Assembly (NCBI GenBank): GCA_036266075.1
Contig: DATANV010000001.1
Coordinates: 1 to 64,000 of the forward strand
DNA from: VRUE01 sp036266075
GTDB lineage: Bacteria > Actinomycetota > Thermoleophilia > Solirubrobacterales > 70-9
DNA length: 64,000 nt
Reading direction: 5' to 3'
How positions within the stretch are numbered: position 1 is the stretch's first letter; every line of letters begins with the position of its first letter. Of the stretch, positions 61,616 through 64,000 are shown piece by piece. The notes beneath the pieces are model-generated. The model searched no databases. It worked only from the letters and a program-made list of their open reading frames with translations, and was not told the DNA's origin. The position numbers and the translations under genes are program-made.

Positions 61616-62221
61616 ATGTCACGCGACGATCACCACGCGTCAGTCAACGCCCCCGACCCCCTGGGCGAGCTGCGGGGCTGGATCGAGGAGGCGCGCTCTC
61701 AGGGCCTGCCCCAGCCGGCTTCGGCGGCGTTCGTCACGGTTGGGGCCGAGGGTCGCCCGTCGGCCCGCACGGTGACGGTGAAGCGGGTCGAGGACCAGAC
61801 GCTTGTCTTCAGCACGGCGCTGTGGACGCGCAAGGCGCGGGAGGCGCACGCGAACCCGCAGGTCGCCCTGCTCTTCCACTGGCCTTCGCTGGAACGCCAG
61901 GCGCATGTCACCGGCGAGGCGTCCCTCGCCGAGCGTTCTCTGGCCGAGGAGCTGTTCGCCGAGCGCGATCTCTTCCACCAGCTGCAGACGGTCGTCTCCC
62001 GTCAAGGCGAACCGATCGACGACCTCGAGCCATTGCGCGACCGCCTGCGGCACCTAGCCGAGGTGCAGGAGGCTCCCCCCGCCTGCCCGCCCGATTGGGG
62101 GGCGCTGCGGATCCGACCCAACGCGATCGAGCTATGGGAGGAAGCCGAGGACCGCATCCACCGCCGCCGCCTCTTCAGCCGCGACGGGGACGGCTGGGCC
62201 GTGACCCTGCTCTCGCCCTAA
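61616..62221 (+). CDS. pdxH: Pyridoxamine 5'-phosphate oxidase
   Basis: A 201-residue FMN enzyme oxidising pyridoxamine or pyridoxine phosphate to PLP. DPLGELRGWIEEARSQGLPQ is the N-terminal substrate lid. PSARTVTVKRVEDQTLVFST binds FMN. NPQVALLFHWPSLERQAHVT follows. The C-terminal signature is RIRPNAIELWEEAEDRIHRR, where most members have EFWQG...RLHDR, so the substrate-binding end differs slightly. The ATG at 61616 fits the family N-terminus; the longer open frame is not coding. The stop overlaps the start of the convergent DUF2252 remnant. Confidence 0.9.
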   Translation: MSRDDHHASVNAPDPLGELRGWIEEARSQGLPQPASAAFVTVGAEGRPSARTVTVKRVEDQTLVFSTALWTRKAREAHANPQVALLFHWPSLERQAHVTGEASLAERSLAEELFAERDLFHQLQTVVSRQGEPIDDLEPLRDRLRHLAEVQEAPPACPPDWGALRIRPNAIELWEEAEDRIHRRRLFSRDGDGWAVTLLSP

Positions 62222-63235
62222 GCGGCCTTCGGGTCGGTGGCAACCGCCACCCGCCCCTCGCGGATCGCATCGCCGAGCGCCGTGTGGTCGCGTTCGTTCT
62301 GGTCGGCGTAGGACTCGGCGAACTCGGCCATGGCTTCGTCGAAGGTCGTCCCCTTGCCCAGGTAGGCGGAGATCGCGATGCGGTCGCCGCCGCGCGCGTG
62401 GGCGTGGGCCAGGGTGGTACCGCAGATCTCGGCGTAGGCGGCCAGCGCGCGGGGGTTCATCCGCTCGATCCGGGCCGAGCCCTTCGCGTCCCAAGGCTGG
62501 CGCACGTAGTACTAGCGCGGCTCGCCGTCGACGCCGGTCGCCGTCACCCAACCGAGCAGGATGTCGCTCGACTCCGGGATCAGCCGCTGACCCTGGACGG
62601 CCCGCTCGCCCTGGTGGGCGTAAGCACTGGGCGCCGCGTGAGGCTCCAGCACCGAGCGCTGCGCTTCCTTGATCTGCAGGAAGAGGGGGTCGCGCTCGTC
62701 GCGGCCGAGCATCAGCACAATCCACGCGAGCCTTGAGGTCGGGCTCGTCGCCGACCGCGGAGAGCCAGCGGGCGGCGATCGCCTCGGCGTCGAGGCGCTG
62801 GTACCAGACTTCGAGGTTGCCCATCGCCGCAAGATGCCGCATCGAGCGGCCACTCCCACGGCCCGGCAAGGTCTCGTCGAAGTCGTGAAGGTCGAAGAGC
62901 AGGGTCCGCTCGGGCGAGGCGAAGCCGCCGAAGTTGAAGAGGAGGGCGTCGCCGCAGAGCTGCGCCGTGAAGCCGCTGTGCGGCGTTCCGGCCAGGTCCG
63001 CCGCCATACCGCGGCAGCGCCCCGGTAGAAGGCGAAGGCGAGGCCGACATGCGGCCGTAGCGCAGTGGCAACAGCTCGCCGACCCGGGAACAGCCTGCGC
63101 CTCGAGCAGGCCAATCGGATCGGAGCGATCGCCGGCCGGCTCCCATTCGCCGTGCGTGGAGCGAGGCGCCCTGGTTCGGGCCGCCTTGCCGGCGGCGGTG
63201 CGCTCGGCGGGCGAGGAAGGGCTGCTGGACAACAC
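62218..63235 (-). pseudogene. Decayed DUF2252 gene
   Basis: DUF2252 segments occur in order along the minus strand in different frames: PRSTHGEWEPAGDRSDPIGL, then RVGELLPLRYGRM, then GLAFAFYRGAA, then TAQLCGDALLFNFGGFASPE and LLFDLHDFDETLPGR, then ERDPLFLQIKEAQRSVLEP and SDILLGWVTATGVDGEPR. A TAG at 62512-62514 follows, and reading resumes with YYVRQPWDAKGSARIERMNP to the end. At least four frame changes, one stop and a deletion between the LAA and MGNLEVWYQ regions are needed. Length (about 340 residues recoverable) is shorter than the usual 430-460. No working protein is made. Confidence 0.85.
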
Positions 63236-63270
63236 GCGTGTTAGCGTCGCACGGTGCGCGGGAGGACGAG

Positions 63271-63702
63271 ATGAGGGCGCTGGTGCAGCGGGTCAGCCAG
63301 GCCGCCGTCGACGTCGAGGGCGAGCGGGTGGCGCAGATCGGCCCGGGCTTACTGGTGCTGCTCGGCGTCCGCGCCGGCGACGGCGCCGAGGACGCCGATC
63401 GGCTCGCCGCGAAGGTGCGGGCGCTGCGGATCTTCGACGACGCCGAGGGACGGATGAATGAGCCGCTCGGCGAGCGCGAGGTGCTCTGCGTCAGCCAGTT
63501 CACCCTTTACGGCGATACCAGCAAGGGCAACCGCCCCAGCTACATCGAAGCCGCTCCGGCCGCCGAGGCGGAGCCACTCTACGACCGCTTCTGCGAGCGC
63601 CTCGACGCGGCGAAGGGCGTCTTCGGCGCCTGCATGGGCGTCGCCCTCGTCAACGACGGCCCGGTGACGCTGATGCTCGAGTCTCAAGACCCATTACGGT
63701 GA
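63271..63702 (+). CDS. dtd: D-aminoacyl-tRNA deacylase
   Basis: A 143-residue proofreading enzyme that removes D-amino acids from tRNA. MRALVQRVSQAAVDVEGE starts the family. VLCVSQFTLYGDTSKGNRPS contains the SQFTL signature. VFGACMGVALVNDGPVTLML matches the second signature, where most members have GXFGAXMXVXLXNDGPVT. The ATG at 63271 has GGAGGACGAG just ahead, which decides the start. It is divergent from the DUF2252 remnant. Confidence 0.95.
   Translation: MRALVQRVSQAAVDVEGERVAQIGPGLLVLLGVRAGDGAEDADRLAAKVRALRIFDDAEGRMNEPLGEREVLCVSQFTLYGDTSKGNRPSYIEAAPAAEAEPLYDRFCERLDAAKGVFGACMGVALVNDGPVTLMLESQDPLR
63695..63700 (+). promoter_or_regulatory. -10-like hexamer TACGGT of the last gene
   Basis: TACGGT lies in the end of dtd and is seven bases before the ATG at 63708. 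Confidence 0.4.
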
Positions 63703-63707
63703 GCGCT

Positions 63708-64000
63708 ATGGCAAGGTCGCACAACGAATTCACGCTGCGCTTCGCGGACTCCGTCGCCTACCTCGACGCGGTCGAGCCGATGTGGAACGCCCTGCAGGAG
63801 CACCACGGGCGGATCACGCCGCAGCTCGACCCGCAGACGCCGAAGCGCGAGCTCGGCGACGCCTGGCGGCTGCGCCGCGCCAAGTACGAGCGCTGGCTCG
63901 AGGACCCCGAGACTTTCTTCGTTCTCGCCGAAGCCGGCGACGGGCCCGTCGGCTACGCCTTCGTCACGATCGGTCCCGGCTACGCCTCCTGGGCGACCGG
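63708..64000 (+). CDS. GNAT-like acetyltransferase (3' end beyond the window)
   Basis: The first 97 residues are visible and the frame is open to the last base. RSHNEFTLRFADSVAYLDAV and WNALQEHHGRITPQLDPQTP precede RAKYERWLEDPETFFVLAEA and GPVGYAFVTIGPGYASWAT. Those last strands resemble the beta4 region of GNAT enzymes. The CoA-binding segment lies beyond the window, so the call is provisional. It starts six bases after the dtd stop, with its own -10-like box. Confidence 0.6.
   Translation, partial: MARSHNEFTLRFADSVAYLDAVEPMWNALQEHHGRITPQLDPQTPKRELGDAWRLRRAKYERWLEDPETFFVLAEAGDGPVGYAFVTIGPGYASWAT

Overview
The window is about 70% GC, uses ATG, GTG and TTG starts freely, and packs genes in runs that overlap by four bases. 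It carries an actinobacterial-type SOS box (CGAAC-N4-GTTCG) in front of lexA, a GTP-type PEP carboxykinase, a compact GSI glutamine synthetase and a bacterial type A RNase P RNA. Together these suggest a chromosomal segment of a high-GC actinobacterium. The mix of secreted proteins and CoA-ester enzymes would fit the Thermoleophilia/Solirubrobacterales, but that placement is inference. No phage, IS, plasmid or CRISPR features were seen.

Positions 1-20,980 and 29,400-33,600 form an envelope polysaccharide region. It holds two tandem glycoside-hydrolase-like genes and a tight three-gene glycosyltransferase (GT4) run whose last member carries a Tat-like C-terminal extension and overlaps a GMC oxidoreductase gene. 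Then come a flippase, a GT2, a Wzz/BY-kinase chain-length regulator, an O-antigen-ligase/polymerase-type membrane protein, another GT4, a further glycosyltransferase with a sugar nucleotidyltransferase, a DUF2334-type deacetylase, a DegT-type sugar aminotransferase, a kelch-type secreted protein and a membrane protein. A second ligase with TPRs, an anchored secreted protein and a third clan-A hydrolase lie at 29.4-33.6 kb. The genes look sufficient to build, flip, polymerise and trim an exopolysaccharide.

Positions 21,000-29,100 hold a MaoC hydratase, an acyl-CoA dehydrogenase, a malyl-CoA-lyase-type CitE protein and GTP-PEPCK. This set fits the lower half of the ethylmalonyl-CoA pathway feeding gluconeogenesis. 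Secreted collagen-like, CAP-domain and DUF4333 proteins lie among them. Positions 33,600-36,000 hold a sucC-sucD-ferredoxin operon.

Positions 37,700-43,900 form one beta-oxidation-like operon: thiolase, long FabG4-type reductase, two-hotdog MaoC and two acyl-CoA dehydrogenases. It starts at a promoter buried in nested palindromes. It is followed by a divergent HxlR-type regulator and MMPL transporter pair sharing a perfect operator-like palindrome, an acyl-CoA synthetase, a GGDEF-EAL protein, a YyaL-type thioredoxin-domain protein and a second MMPL transporter.

Positions 54,400-64,000 are housekeeping with decaying neighbours: glnA with a truncated nucleotidyltransferase behind it, an AhpD-like protein without cysteines, an RlpA-like protein under an apparent c-di-AMP (ydaO) riboswitch, rnpB, a wrecked SDR gene, lexA, tRNA-Leu(GAG), GNAT, cupin, pdxH, a wrecked DUF2252 gene, dtd and the start of another GNAT.

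Two window-wide signals stand out. One is a -10-like hexamer placed 6-8 nt before the start codon of at least fourteen genes, which suggests widespread leaderless mRNAs. The other is a 50-bp palindromic repeat present twice, once supplying the stop codons of both flanking genes.
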